NCBI GenBank assembly: GCA_008017155.1
Contig: SSGX01000008.1
Coordinates: forward strand, 1 to 64,000
Direction: 5' to 3'
Length of the DNA stretch: 64,000 nt
Source: Neisseriales bacterium
Lineage (GTDB): Bacteria > Pseudomonadota > Gammaproteobacteria > Burkholderiales > UBA11063
Positions 27,950 to 38,154 of the stretch are shown in pieces (position 1 is the first letter of the stretch; each line of letters begins with the position of its first letter). The notes under the pieces were generated by a model, which made no database searches, was not told the origin of the DNA, and saw only the letters and a program-made list of their open reading frames with translations. A program made the translations under genes and the position numbers.

Positions 27950-28999
27950 ATGCTTAAACTTTTCTTATCATTTTTTTTATCATTCATCTCTGCAATAGCC
28001 TTTGCCGCTAATAAACCAACAGTTTATTTGCTAGCTACCGGTGGAACTATTGCTGGTACAGCGAGCTCACAAACATCCACCACCTACAAAGCAGGAAGCT
28101 TGACAGTTGAACATATTATTGCATCAGTACCAGGAATAGATAACCTAGCAAATATAAAGTATGAACAAGTTTATAACAAAGATAGTGGAAATGTTACGCT
28201 ATCAGATTGGTTGAAACTTGCTAATCAAGTAAATAAAGTTATCAATGATCCCAGCGTTAATGCGGTTGTTATTACACATGGAACTGACACCATGGAAGAA
28301 ACGGCATATTTTCTTGACTTGGTGATTAAAACTAAAAAACCCATCATTATTGTTGGTTCAATGCGCCCGGCAACTGCAATCAGTGCAGATGGTCCACTAA
28401 ATCTCTATAATGCAGTATCAGTAGCGGCTAGTCCAAAATCTATTGGTCGCGGAGTTATGGTTGTAATGAATGATGGAATTTATGATGCACGGAATGTAAC
28501 TAAAACTAATACAATGAGTGTAGAGACTTTCCAATCACCAAATACTGGACCAGTTGGACACGTAGTTATGGGTAAAGTAAGCTACAATGAAAAACTCTAT
28601 CCACTTGCATATGATGCACCATTCGACATTAGCAATATTAAATCATTACCTTCAGTAGCAATAATTTACGAGAATGTTGGTGTTGATACCGAAATGCTTG
28701 ACAATATACTAAAAACTAAAAACCTTAAAGGGATTGTGATTGCAGGTGTTGGTGATGGTAATATCCCGGATTATGAAAAAAACTTTCTGATCAATGCTCG
28801 TAAAAAAGGAATAGTGATTGTTAGAAGTAGCCGCGTTGGTAGTGGTGAGGTAACTTATGATTATAATAATCTTGATACAACTTATGACCTAATTGCTGGT
28901 GATAATTTAAACCCACAAAAAGCACGTATTCTTTTAATGTTAAGCTTGCTGACAACTAGCGACGTTAAGCAAATCCAGAAAAATTTTTACACATATTAA
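27950..28999 (+). CDS. ansB: Exported L-asparaginase, type II
   Basis: Hydrolyses asparagine to aspartate and ammonia in the periplasm. At 349 residues it has a signal peptide (about 1-19, ending AFA), the first catalytic motif LLATGGTIAGT and the second VVITHGTDTMEETA, both with their nucleophilic/activating Thr, and GSMRPATAISADGP. The gene is 26 bp before aspA, which takes the product onward to fumarate, and a dicarboxylate symporter follows. This context supports use of external asparagine as carbon and nitrogen. Confidence 0.95.
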   Translation: MLKLFLSFFLSFISAIAFAANKPTVYLLATGGTIAGTASSQTSTTYKAGSLTVEHIIASVPGIDNLANIKYEQVYNKDSGNVTLSDWLKLANQVNKVINDPSVNAVVITHGTDTMEETAYFLDLVIKTKKPIIIVGSMRPATAISADGPLNLYNAVSVAASPKSIGRGVMVVMNDGIYDARNVTKTNTMSVETFQSPNTGPVGHVVMGKVSYNEKLYPLAYDAPFDISNIKSLPSVAIIYENVGVDTEMLDNILKTKNLKGIVIAGVGDGNIPDYEKNFLINARKKGIVIVRSSRVGSGEVTYDYNNLDTTYDLIAGDNLNPQKARILLMLSLLTTSDVKQIQKNFYTY

Positions 29000-29025
29000 A
29001 ATAAATTTATTAACAAAGGGATAAG

Positions 29026-30384
29026 ATGGAATACCGGATAGAAAAAGACTTTATCGGCGAATTTAAGGTACCACAAAATGCATACTATGGGGTTCATACT
29101 GCACGGGCTCTGGAAAATTTCAGGCTGAAAGATTATCACCTTACTCATTCATATTTGATAAATGCATTTGCAAAAGTGAAAATGGCAGCTGCAAACGCCA
29201 ATTGCCGGACAGGTAAATTTTCTAAAGAAATCCGTAATGCAATAAATTTTGCTTGCGAAGAAATCCTCTCTGGAAAATACCATGACGAATTTATAATCCC
29301 AGCAATTCAGGGGGGAGCCGGCACTTCAACAAATATGAATGCCAATGAAGTAATTGCTAATATAGCACTGGAACATTTGGGGTATGAAAAAGCAAGATAT
29401 GACATTTTGTCACCAATCAACCATGTAAATGCTTCTCAATCAACGAATGACTCCTACCCAACAGCGATTAAGATTGCAATTTATGAGCTAATTAATGATG
29501 TAGAAAAGAACCTTAAACTACTAAGACGCGCACTAGAGGATAAGGCAAATGAATTTAAAGACATCATGAAGATGGGACGTACACAGCTTGAAGATGCAGT
29601 TCCAATTGCGCTTGGGCGCGAATTCAAGGTTTATTCAATGGCAATAAATCGTGATGTGAGAAGGTTACATCAGGTTAAGGAATTATTTTTACAAGTCAAT
29701 ATGGGTGGTGATGCAATTGGTACCGGAGTATCAAATCATCCTGATTATCGAATCGCGGTAATTGAAGAATTACGCAAAGTTACGGGAACACCGATCACAG
29801 CATGTGAAGATTTAGTTGACGGAACACAAAATCTAGATGTATTTCCTCAACTTTCAAGTATGGTTAAAATCTGTGGACTTAATTTACGCAAAATCGCTAA
29901 TGATTTGCGCCTAATGAATTCTGGTCCAACAACTTCAATCCATGAAATAGATTTACCTGCATTACAGGCTGGCTCAAGCATTATGCCCAAAAAGGTAAAT
30001 CCAGTTGGTGCTGAATTTATTATGCAAATTGCATATAAGCTCTTGGGTAATGACTTAATTATTTCTGAATGTACAGTTGGTGAATTTGAGCTAAATGCTT
30101 GGGAGCCACTGATAGCTGATGCAATGATTGAAAGCCTGACTTTATTACGTGATGGCTTGGAGCGTTTTACCAACACTGTTGTAAAAGGAATCACTGCCAA
30201 TAAAGAATTATGTGAGGCTTATTTTGAACGCTGTCCAACTGCTGCGACAGAGTTAATATCCATAATTGGTTATGACAGTGTAGCCGAAATTATCGCTAAA
30301 GTCAACGAAACGGGCGAATCATATAAGAAAGTTGCAGTGGAAATGGGCTTTGTAACAGCCAATTTTTTTGATAAAAACAGGTAA
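29026..30384 (+). CDS. aspA: Aspartate ammonia-lyase
   Basis: Converts aspartate to fumarate and ammonia. At 452 residues it has the fumarase/aspartase superfamily signature GSSIMPKKVNPVGAE (flexible catalytic loop with Ser), TNMNANEVIAN and STNDSYPTA. The N terminus RIEKDFIGEFKVPQNAYYGVHTARA is characteristic of aspartase rather than class II fumarase or argininosuccinate lyase. It is slightly shorter than the E. coli enzyme at the C terminus. SD AAAGGGA precedes the ATG. Confidence 0.94.
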   Translation: MEYRIEKDFIGEFKVPQNAYYGVHTARALENFRLKDYHLTHSYLINAFAKVKMAAANANCRTGKFSKEIRNAINFACEEILSGKYHDEFIIPAIQGGAGTSTNMNANEVIANIALEHLGYEKARYDILSPINHVNASQSTNDSYPTAIKIAIYELINDVEKNLKLLRRALEDKANEFKDIMKMGRTQLEDAVPIALGREFKVYSMAINRDVRRLHQVKELFLQVNMGGDAIGTGVSNHPDYRIAVIEELRKVTGTPITACEDLVDGTQNLDVFPQLSSMVKICGLNLRKIANDLRLMNSGPTTSIHEIDLPALQAGSSIMPKKVNPVGAEFIMQIAYKLLGNDLIISECTVGEFELNAWEPLIADAMIESLTLLRDGLERFTNTVVKGITANKELCEAYFERCPTAATELISIIGYDSVAEIIAKVNETGESYKKVAVEMGFVTANFFDKNR

Positions 30385-30544
30385 CAACGAATTTTTTCAC
30401 CGATCTTCTTACAAATGACAAATAGTATGTAATAATTTTGTGTGTAAAATTAGTGTTTTTCATATAATTATAATGATTTTAATGCTACAATATAGTTGGT
30501 ATTTTATATAGTTTTATTTTTTTGTCAATGAGGGTATTTAACAC

Positions 30545-31780
30545 ATGAAAGCTGCTAGAGCGATAATTATCAGTCTTATCCTTGGTATCTTGTTTGGTTG
30601 GCTAATACGTAATGTAATTCAGCCTAATCAGGCAGCTACTACAAGCCTATTAGAGTATTTGGGGATGGCATCAGATATTTTTATTAAATTAATCAAAATG
30701 ATTGTTGCACCATTAATTTTTGCTTCATTAACACTTGGGGTAATTAATATTGGTGATAATGCAAAAGGCTTAGGTGTTTTATTCGCTCGAGTTTTAGGCT
30801 TGTTTTTAATATCATCGATTTGTTCGTTATTTATTGGTTGGTTCATTATTGACCTATTTAAACCTGGCTTATCAATGACAGAAGTTGGTAAAAGTCTGCT
30901 AGAAGCAGGAACAACCGCTGGAGGTAAGTTTGATTCATCATCAATTTCACTTTCTCATTTTGTAAAAGAGACTGTTCCTGATAATGTGATTAATGCCTTT
31001 GCTGGTAATCACATTATTCAGATAGTAATTTTCTCTTTATTTTTTGGATTTGCTTTAACTAAGATTGATGCTAAGGGGCGTGATGCAATTCGCGATGTTC
31101 TAGATGGCGTCATGCATGCTATGTTTGCAATCTGCCATTCCGTAATGAAATTAGTTCCAATTGCTGTTTTTGCGTCAATATCTAATGTGATCATTAAGAA
31201 TGGTTTCGGTGTTCTTTACACATATCTAGTATTTATTCTTGAATACTATCTAGCATTAGTTATTGTTTGGTTCGCAATTTATCTTTTATCGCTTAAAGTA
31301 GTTGGGCGTAAAATTAATCAACTAATTTCAGCGCTTATTCCACCGCTATCATTATCTTTTGCAACATCTTCTTCTGAAGTTGCCTACCCAGCTGTTTTTG
31401 AAGAGCTTGAAAACTATGGCGTGCGTGAGAAAATCAGTAGCTTTGTATTACCAATGGGTTATTCATTTAATATGATAGGCTCAATGGTATATTTCAGCTT
31501 TGCAATCATTTTCATTACCCAAGTTTTCGGTATTGATATTGCATTTACTGACAAGTTATACATCTTCTTTATGTTGTTAGTTACATCTAAAGGTATTGCG
31601 GGTGTACCTCGTGCCTCAATTATGGTAATATCTTCAGCGGTAACTGCATTCCACTTCCCGGCAGCAAGTGTACTATTGTTATTACCAATTGATGCCTTTG
31701 CAGATATGGGACGAAGTGCAACTAATGTCTATGCCAATGCAGTAATGACAACTTTCATTGATAAATGGCATAAAGAGTAA
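30545..31780 (+). CDS. Dicarboxylate/amino acid:cation symporter (DAACS family)
   Basis: A 411-residue inner-membrane transporter of the DctA/GltP family. Eight or so helices are visible, with the re-entrant Ser-rich loop SFATSSSEVAYPA and the substrate-binding segment IDAFADMGRSATNVYANA. It imports aspartate, glutamate or C4-dicarboxylates with H+ or Na+; which one is not decidable by eye. The 160-bp gap to aspA contains TATAAT-like boxes (for example TGCTACAAT at 30483-30491), so it may have its own promoter. A good terminator follows. Confidence 0.9.
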   Translation: MKAARAIIISLILGILFGWLIRNVIQPNQAATTSLLEYLGMASDIFIKLIKMIVAPLIFASLTLGVINIGDNAKGLGVLFARVLGLFLISSICSLFIGWFIIDLFKPGLSMTEVGKSLLEAGTTAGGKFDSSSISLSHFVKETVPDNVINAFAGNHIIQIVIFSLFFGFALTKIDAKGRDAIRDVLDGVMHAMFAICHSVMKLVPIAVFASISNVIIKNGFGVLYTYLVFILEYYLALVIVWFAIYLLSLKVVGRKINQLISALIPPLSLSFATSSSEVAYPAVFEELENYGVREKISSFVLPMGYSFNMIGSMVYFSFAIIFITQVFGIDIAFTDKLYIFFMLLVTSKGIAGVPRASIMVISSAVTAFHFPAASVLLLLPIDAFADMGRSATNVYANAVMTTFIDKWHKE

Positions 31781-31800
31781 GCTAAGAATACTTTAAGCAA

Positions 31801-31829
31801 AAAACCAGATCTACATAGATCTGGTTTTT
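31801..31829 (+). terminator. Rho-independent terminator after the symporter
   Basis: A 12-bp perfect stem AAAACCAGATCT / AGATCTGGTTTT with loop ACAT, ending in a run of T. It closes the asparaginase-aspartase-symporter region. Confidence 0.85.
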
Positions 31830-31963
31830 AATTATCTTTGTAAAATGTTATATTAGTCTTTATATTGTAATAATAAGAGCTTTATAATCAGTAGGATAAA
31901 ATAGTAAGCGACCTCTAGAATTATAGGATAATATCGTATGCTAATTAAGTAGAATAGACCGTC

Positions 31964-34900
31964 ATGAATTCAGAAATTATCGATAAGTTATATAAGACAA
32001 ATTCACCATATAAAAACTACTGGTTAAACCAGCTAAAAAAGCATGGACATAATAGTCAAAAGCAGGAAAAACTGCTGGCTCTTATAAATCACGAATTAGA
32101 GGCAATTGATAAACGTAAAACATCAATTGCTAATATCAAAATAAGCTACCCAAATGAGTTACCAGTTAGTCAAGCAGTAGAAGAAATAAAAGCTGCGATT
32201 AGCCAGAACCAAATAACCATAGTTTGTGGCGAGACTGGCTCGGGAAAAACCACTCAATTGCCAAAAATCTTGTTAGAACTCGGTTATGGAATAAATGGAT
32301 TAATCGGACATACTCAACCACGAAGAATTGCTGCGAAATCATTAACTTCACGAATAAATTATGAGTTAGGCTTAGCCAATCAGGAAAATGCTCTGGTTGC
32401 ATGCAAGATGCGTTTTCATGATCGCACCACCCAAAGTACAGCCATAAAATTAATGACAGATGGGATTTTACTGCAAGAAATCCAAAATGATCGACTATTA
32501 CTGCAGTATTCTGCACTTATCATTGATGAAGTTCATGAACGAAGCTTAAATATTGATTTTATTTTAGGTTATCTAAAGAAATTGGTAGTTAAACGCCCAG
32601 ATCTAAAAATAATTGTTACCTCAGCAACATTAGAAACAGATAAGCTAGTTAAATTTTTCAATAATGCCCCATTAATCAATGTAAGTGGGAAAACCTACCC
32701 GGTAGATATCATCTATCAGCCACTTGGCGAAGGTGAAGAAAATGAAGGTCTCAATCAAGGAATTTATCAGGCTATTTCTGCAGCTCTGAGTATTGAGCGC
32801 GGGCATGGACTGGTATTTCTCCCAGGGGAAAGGGAGATAAAGGAGTGTCTTAATTATTTACGTAAGACAGAGTTACGTAATTATGAATTATTAGCACTAT
32901 TTGCAAGACAGAATAATGAGGCTCAAGCACAAATTTTCAATGACACGGGACGAATCAAGATTATTCTAGCAACTAATATTGCTGAAACATCGTTAACTAT
33001 TCCCGGAATTAAATTTGTCATCGATAGTGGTCTTGCCAAAGTCAAACGCTATAGCATTAGAAACCGGGTAGAACAATTACAGATCGAAATGGCAAGTCAG
33101 GCTTCCAGCAATCAGCGTGCAGGACGAGCTGGTCGGGTTAGTCATGGTTTATGTGTGCGCCTTTTTAGCGAGAGTGAATTTAAACTCAGAAAACAATTTA
33201 CCGAACCAGAACTATTAAGAAGTAATCTGGCAAATGTAATTCTCAGGATGCTAGCACTAAATATTGGGGATCCCCATGAGTTTGAATTTCTCGATCAGCC
33301 AGAGCAAAAAGCCTTTAATGACGGTTACCGGACATTATTTCAGGTACAAGCAATTGATGAAAATAATCGGATTACCCCGCTTGGGCGTAAATTATCTCAA
33401 ATCCCAACCGATGTACAGCTAGCAAGAATCCTTGTGGCTGCGGCAGAAGACTATGCCTCTTTAAATGAAGCACTCATCATTATTGCGTTTCTTGCGATTC
33501 AAGATCCACGTGAAACTCCCCTTGAGCACCAACAATTAGCACGTGAAAGGCATCAGCTTTGGGCGGATAAAAATTCCGCATTTATCCAGATTCTAAATAT
33601 CTGGCGCTGGTACCACAATGAATTGGAACATAAAAAATCTAATCGCAAACTACAGGAAGCATGTCATAAGCAGTTTATTTCGCTAGTTCGTTTACGGGAA
33701 TGGCATGAGCTACATCGTCAGCTTAAAGAAATAATGATAGGTCTTGGCTATAAAGCAAATGCAAATGAAGCTGCTTATCGTGAATTACATAGTGCTATCC
33801 TTCATGGCTTTATTACCAACATTGGGCAAAAAGATCTGGTAGATAATCATTATCTAGGTACCAATAGCAAAAAATTTTATATCCATCCGGGTGAATTATC
33901 TGATTCTGCGAAATGGATGGTGGCAGGATCTTTAGTTGAAACCAGTCGTCTTTATGCGCGAAATTGTGCCCAGATTGAACCACAATGGCTAAATCGGATC
34001 GCTAGTCATTTATATAAATACACTTATTCAAGCCAGCGCTGGGATAAAAAACGCGGTGAAGTCATAGCTACCAAATCAAGCATGCTCTATGGTTTATTGA
34101 TTGATAGCACTAAAGTTTCCTATGGGCTAATTAACCCTAGTGAATCACGTGAGATTTTCATAAAAGAAGGTTTAGTTCCTGCAGAACTTAATAAAAAATA
34201 TAGCTTTATTACGCATAATCAGAATGTTATTAACGAGCTTGAAAAACTTGAAGACAAACTGCGCACTTATTTTATGCTTATTGATGATGAGTTATTTAGT
34301 TTCTATGTAGAAAAATTGCCAGTAGAGATTATCGATCAAGTTACTCTTGATAATTACATTGCGGCAAATGGAGATAATAATCTTAGACTTGATAAAAATG
34401 AATTTATTGCCCGCATCAATAAAGATGGTGAAAAGCTTGAATTATTCCCTGATTACATGCTAAATAATGGACAAAAGATAAAACTAAACTATATCTTTGA
34501 TCATGAAAATCCTGAAGATGGTGTAATTGCCAATATTGATTTAAGCCAGCTGGAACAGATTGAGGATAAACAATTTGAGTGGCTCGTACCAGGGATTATT
34601 CGCGATAAGGTTAGTTTTTTAATAAAATCACTACCGAAAACAGTGCGCTTAGCATTTAATCCACTAAATGAGTCGATAACAGAATTTCTAGCAGGCAGTG
34701 ATACTAATGATAGCCTAATTAATCAGCTGATAAATTATGCCAAAACTAAGAAAATTGAACTTGATTATCAGAATCTGGCAAAGATCGCTTTCCCCCATCA
34801 CCTATGTTGTCATTTTAGAATATTTGACAATAAAAAGCTAATAAAATCCGGCGATGATCTTTCTTTAATTAGAACAGAACTTAATCCAGTACTAGATAAG

Positions 34901-35800
34901 CTGGTGGTTAAACAATCGGCAGGCGTACAAATCAATGATCTTTCTGGCTTTATCCCAGAATTTGCCAACCTTGGCAACAAGATAGAACTAGGTAAGATTA
35001 ATGGTTATTATAGCCTGATTGTGGAAAAGGATGGTTCAATAACTTATGGTGTAGTAAGTAAGGTAGAACAAGCGCGATTAAGTACCCGACGCGGATTTAT
35101 AAACTTGGTTAAATTGCAATTAAAAGATCAGCTAAAATACCTACAAAGTCGTAAATTACCAGACTTTATGAAAATTAGCCTTACATTTAGCGCATTTTAT
35201 ACTAAGGATAAACTATCAGAAACTATTGCAAATTATATCGTCAATCAGGCAATTAGTGATGTTTTAGCGGATAAATTACCTAAGACTGAGGCATTATATA
35301 ACCAGCTAATTAGCAATTCACGGCAAAATATTTCTAAACTTACTTTAGAATTAAATAATACTTTAAGTAAAACTGCGGCATTTTACCAACAAGTAAAACA
35401 ACAGGTCGAAAATCACCCCTTAGCCGAAGAAATAGAAATACAACTAGACGACTTATTTTATGAAAATTTTCTTAATTATACCAAGTGGCAGCATTTAACC
35501 AACTTCCCTCGATATTTGCAAGCAATCATAACTCGAGTTGACCGATATACTAAATCAGCAGCAAGAGATACAATTAATGCTAATGAGATTAGTTCAATAT
35601 ATGATAAATGGTATAATTATGTCGATAAATTGGAGTCCATGCATAAAGTTGTAAAATCAGAATTATACAACTTTAGATATAAAATAGAAGAATTAAGAAT
35701 TTCTCTGTTTGCGGAGGGGTTAAAGACTTTGTATCCCGTGTCTGCCAAACGCCTCTTGACGGAACTTGAACAATTGTATCTAGAACATTTAACTGCTTAA
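31964..35800 (+). CDS. hrpA: ATP-dependent RNA helicase HrpA
   Basis: A large DEAH-box RNA helicase of 1278 residues; in E. coli HrpA rescues stalled ribosomes. Walker A GETGSGKTTQ (about residue 90), DEVHERSLN (Walker B, DEVH variant), SAT motif VTSATLE and motif VI SSNQRAGRAGR are visible, followed by HA2, OB-fold and the long HrpA-specific C-terminal domain (DUF3418-like). The length matches the full-length family. It precedes nagB by 15 bp, though the two functions are unrelated. Confidence 0.96.
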   Translation: MNSEIIDKLYKTNSPYKNYWLNQLKKHGHNSQKQEKLLALINHELEAIDKRKTSIANIKISYPNELPVSQAVEEIKAAISQNQITIVCGETGSGKTTQLPKILLELGYGINGLIGHTQPRRIAAKSLTSRINYELGLANQENALVACKMRFHDRTTQSTAIKLMTDGILLQEIQNDRLLLQYSALIIDEVHERSLNIDFILGYLKKLVVKRPDLKIIVTSATLETDKLVKFFNNAPLINVSGKTYPVDIIYQPLGEGEENEGLNQGIYQAISAALSIERGHGLVFLPGEREIKECLNYLRKTELRNYELLALFARQNNEAQAQIFNDTGRIKIILATNIAETSLTIPGIKFVIDSGLAKVKRYSIRNRVEQLQIEMASQASSNQRAGRAGRVSHGLCVRLFSESEFKLRKQFTEPELLRSNLANVILRMLALNIGDPHEFEFLDQPEQKAFNDGYRTLFQVQAIDENNRITPLGRKLSQIPTDVQLARILVAAAEDYASLNEALIIIAFLAIQDPRETPLEHQQLARERHQLWADKNSAFIQILNIWRWYHNELEHKKSNRKLQEACHKQFISLVRLREWHELHRQLKEIMIGLGYKANANEAAYRELHSAILHGFITNIGQKDLVDNHYLGTNSKKFYIHPGELSDSAKWMVAGSLVETSRLYARNCAQIEPQWLNRIASHLYKYTYSSQRWDKKRGEVIATKSSMLYGLLIDSTKVSYGLINPSESREIFIKEGLVPAELNKKYSFITHNQNVINELEKLEDKLRTYFMLIDDELFSFYVEKLPVEIIDQVTLDNYIAANGDNNLRLDKNEFIARINKDGEKLELFPDYMLNNGQKIKLNYIFDHENPEDGVIANIDLSQLEQIEDKQFEWLVPGIIRDKVSFLIKSLPKTVRLAFNPLNESITEFLAGSDTNDSLINQLINYAKTKKIELDYQNLAKIAFPHHLCCHFRIFDNKKLIKSGDDLSLIRTELNPVLDKLVVKQSAGVQINDLSGFIPEFANLGNKIELGKINGYYSLIVEKDGSITYGVVSKVEQARLSTRRGFINLVKLQLKDQLKYLQSRKLPDFMKISLTFSAFYTKDKLSETIANYIVNQAISDVLADKLPKTEALYNQLISNSRQNISKLTLELNNTLSKTAAFYQQVKQQVENHPLAEEIEIQLDDLFYENFLNYTKWQHLTNFPRYLQAIITRVDRYTKSAARDTINANEISSIYDKWYNYVDKLESMHKVVKSELYNFRYKIEELRISLFAEGLKTLYPVSAKRLLTELEQLYLEHLTA

Positions 35801-35815
35801 AGGAAGGTACTTTAT

Positions 35816-36631
35816 ATGCGTCTACTAGTTTCTAAACATAATCTTGGTGTATGGGCTGCAAATTATGTGGCAAAAAAAATTAATGACTTTAAACCAACAA
35901 AGGATAAACCATTCGTATTGGGATTACCGACTGGTTCAACACCACTTGATATGTACAATGAACTTATTCGTCTAAATAAGGAAGATAAAGTTAGTTTTAA
36001 GCATGTAGTTACTTTCAATATGGATGAATACGTTGGGCTTGCTGAAGACCACCCTGAATCCTACCATTACTATATGCACCATAATTTCTTCCGCCATATT
36101 GATATTAATAAGAAAAACATCCATATTCTCGATGGTAATGCTAAAGATCTTGATGCCGAATGTGAAAAATACGAAGAAAAGATTGCTAAAGTAGGTGGAA
36201 TCCATATTCAGCTAGGTGGTGTTGGTGAAGATGGACATCTGGCATTTAATGAACCTGGTTCCTCTCTTGCCTCTAAAACGCGCAGTAAAGATCTTAACTT
36301 ATCAACAATTATTGCTAATTCAAGGTTTTTTGGCGGTGATATTGAGAAAACTCCAAAACTTGCCCTAACTATTGGTATTGATACAGTGATGCAAGCAAAA
36401 GAAGTTATCGTAATGGCTAAAGGTTTTAATAAAGCACTTGCAGTTTGCCAAGCAATTGAAGGTGCAGTATCTAGTATGTGCCCAATCACAGCCCTTCAAT
36501 ACCACAAAAAAGCATTAATTATCTGTGACGAACACGCTGCTTATGAATTAAAACTTAAAACCATCAAATATTTTGAGAATATGCAAGATGAGTATTCTGA
36601 AATGGAACATGCCTGTGATTATCTGGTATAA
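35816..36631 (+). CDS. nagB: Glucosamine-6-phosphate deaminase
   Basis: Converts glucosamine 6-phosphate to fructose 6-phosphate and ammonia, the last step of amino-sugar use. At 271 residues it matches hexameric NagB. Visible are [11 protein letters not shown] (phosphate loop), NMDEYVGL (D70 base) and [16 protein letters not shown] with the catalytic Asp/His. A strong AAAGGAAGG site precedes the ATG. nagA and a transporter are not in the window. With a secreted GH18-like protein it would fit chitin or peptidoglycan sugar use, but the genes are far apart. Confidence 0.97.
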   Translation: MRLLVSKHNLGVWAANYVAKKINDFKPTKDKPFVLGLPTGSTPLDMYNELIRLNKEDKVSFKHVVTFNMDEYVGLAEDHPESYHYYMHHNFFRHIDINKKNIHILDGNAKDLDAECEKYEEKIAKVGGIHIQLGGVGEDGHLAFNEPGSSLASKTRSKDLNLSTIIANSRFFGGDIEKTPKLALTIGIDTVMQAKEVIVMAKGFNKALAVCQAIEGAVSSMCPITALQYHKKALIICDEHAAYELKLKTIKYFENMQDEYSEMEHACDYLV

Positions 36632-36645
36632 AATCTAAAAGAATT

Positions 36646-37308
36646 ATGCGTAAAATAATATTTTTAGTTTTGTTATGCTGGTTTGGGATTGCCAATGCCA
36701 GCTTTTTTTCTAATCTATTCGGTGGTAGCCACCACAAAAAAAGTAGTAGAAACCAAACAAGTCAACAAGTAATAGATCCTAGTCAGGATAATTATCAACA
36801 ATTTTGCACAAAAAATCAAACTCCTTATGGCTTCCAAATTCGATGCCAATTAGCAGATCTTGTTACGTCTTTTAAACCATCAGAATCGGCTGTCATAAAA
36901 TGTAGCCAAACTTACAGAGGAATCAGTAATAAATTTCCAAGTAATGTAGCTCTTAGTAATGACTTTATTTCTAGTCTTAACCTATGCCAAGGCGCAAGTT
37001 ACGGTCCTTTTACAGTTCCTTCTATATCAGTACTAAATGAGAGTGGGATTTTCGTCCAGAAAAATAGCCTTGTTACTTATTATGACATTGCCTGTCAGGG
37101 ACTATCCGCGTATGAAAGTAACATTTATACTCACATGGCTCAACAAAATGAAAGTAATCTCGAACAACAAATCAACTTATGTGTAGCCCAGGCCCAACAA
37201 CAGCCACAAATGAGAAATTTTGTTATGATGTTCTATATTTGTGCTGGAATCGCTCTAATTTCCCTGATAATTGTAATTATCCGTAAATATAAGCAAAGAA
37301 ACCATTAG
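36646..37308 (+). CDS. Exported protein with C-terminal membrane anchor, unknown function
   Basis: A 220-residue protein I do not recognise. It has a signal peptide (about 1-18, ending ANA), a short basic/His patch (SHHKKSSR), a central domain with several Cys residues (six or so, possibly disulfide-bonded) and a C-terminal membrane helix (about 195-213) followed by basic residues. That topology puts the main domain in the periplasm, tethered to the inner membrane. It follows nagB by 14 bp and precedes a GT2 gene. Confidence 0.65.
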   Translation: MRKIIFLVLLCWFGIANASFFSNLFGGSHHKKSSRNQTSQQVIDPSQDNYQQFCTKNQTPYGFQIRCQLADLVTSFKPSESAVIKCSQTYRGISNKFPSNVALSNDFISSLNLCQGASYGPFTVPSISVLNESGIFVQKNSLVTYYDIACQGLSAYESNIYTHMAQQNESNLEQQINLCVAQAQQQPQMRNFVMMFYICAGIALISLIIVIIRKYKQRNH

Positions 37309-37370
37309 CGTAAAAATAATAAAATTAAGTTGCTATATGCTAGTATCTAGAAATTGAAATCATCCAAATT

Positions 37371-38093
37371 ATGACACAAAAGAATAATGCCCTACTTAGT
37401 GTAGTAATGCCAATTTATAAGACAGATGAGACTTATTTACGCGAAGCAATCGAGAGTATTCTTATCCAAACATATCCGGATTTTGAATTTCTAATTATCA
37501 ATGATAGCCCTGAAGATGAAGCAAGATTAAGATTAATTGTTGATAGTTACAATGATAAACGAATTAACTGGATAACTAACTCAAATAATTTGGGAATCGC
37601 CGCTAGCTCAAATATTGGGATTGATCGTGCACAGGGTTTATTTATCGCCATGATGGATCACGATGATATTTGTATGCCAACGAGATTTGAAGCCCAAATT
37701 AAATTTCTAATAAATAATCCAAACATTGGTTTTGTTGGCGGACAAGCTGAAGGATTTTATCCGGATAAATCTAGCGTTCACCTGAATTACCAGATTTCCT
37801 CAACAACTGAGGAATTAAAGCAAAGCTTTTTTGACGGCGTACCATTTTTAAATCCAAGCGTCATGTTCCGTAAATCGGCATTAGGTAATTTGAGATATGA
37901 TCCAAACTATAAAGTATGTGCTGATTATGATCTATTTGCAAGACTTATTTTTGGACAAAATATCTTAGCAAATAATCTACCAGAAGTAATATTACACTAT
38001 CGCTTTCATAATGCTAGTACCTCATTAAATCAATACCTACTTGCAGAAGAAGAGACTAATAAAGTTCAAAATTGGATTTTGAAACATTGCTAG
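37371..38093 (+). CDS. GT2 family glycosyltransferase
   Basis: A 240-residue GT-A fold enzyme. The N terminus LLSVVMPIYKTDETYLREAIESIL and the metal-binding DHDD region (MMDHDDICMP) are typical of inverting family 2. It is short and lacks membrane helices, so it is a soluble or peripheral transferase, probably for LPS or another envelope sugar. Acceptor and donor are not predictable. A 62-bp gap separates it from the preceding membrane-anchored protein. Confidence 0.88.
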   Translation: MTQKNNALLSVVMPIYKTDETYLREAIESILIQTYPDFEFLIINDSPEDEARLRLIVDSYNDKRINWITNSNNLGIAASSNIGIDRAQGLFIAMMDHDDICMPTRFEAQIKFLINNPNIGFVGGQAEGFYPDKSSVHLNYQISSTTEELKQSFFDGVPFLNPSVMFRKSALGNLRYDPNYKVCADYDLFARLIFGQNILANNLPEVILHYRFHNASTSLNQYLLAEEETNKVQNWILKHC

Positions 38094-38154
38094 CCCCCTA
38101 TGTTTTATTAATTTAATTAGATTTGAAATTCTATTTTATTATAATAACTTTAGA

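Noticed and set aside
34046-34057. AAAAAACGCGGT, resembling the 3' half of the shared 20-bp element.
   Set aside because: It lies inside the hrpA reading frame, lacks the TTCCNATGT half and is not upstream of a gene.
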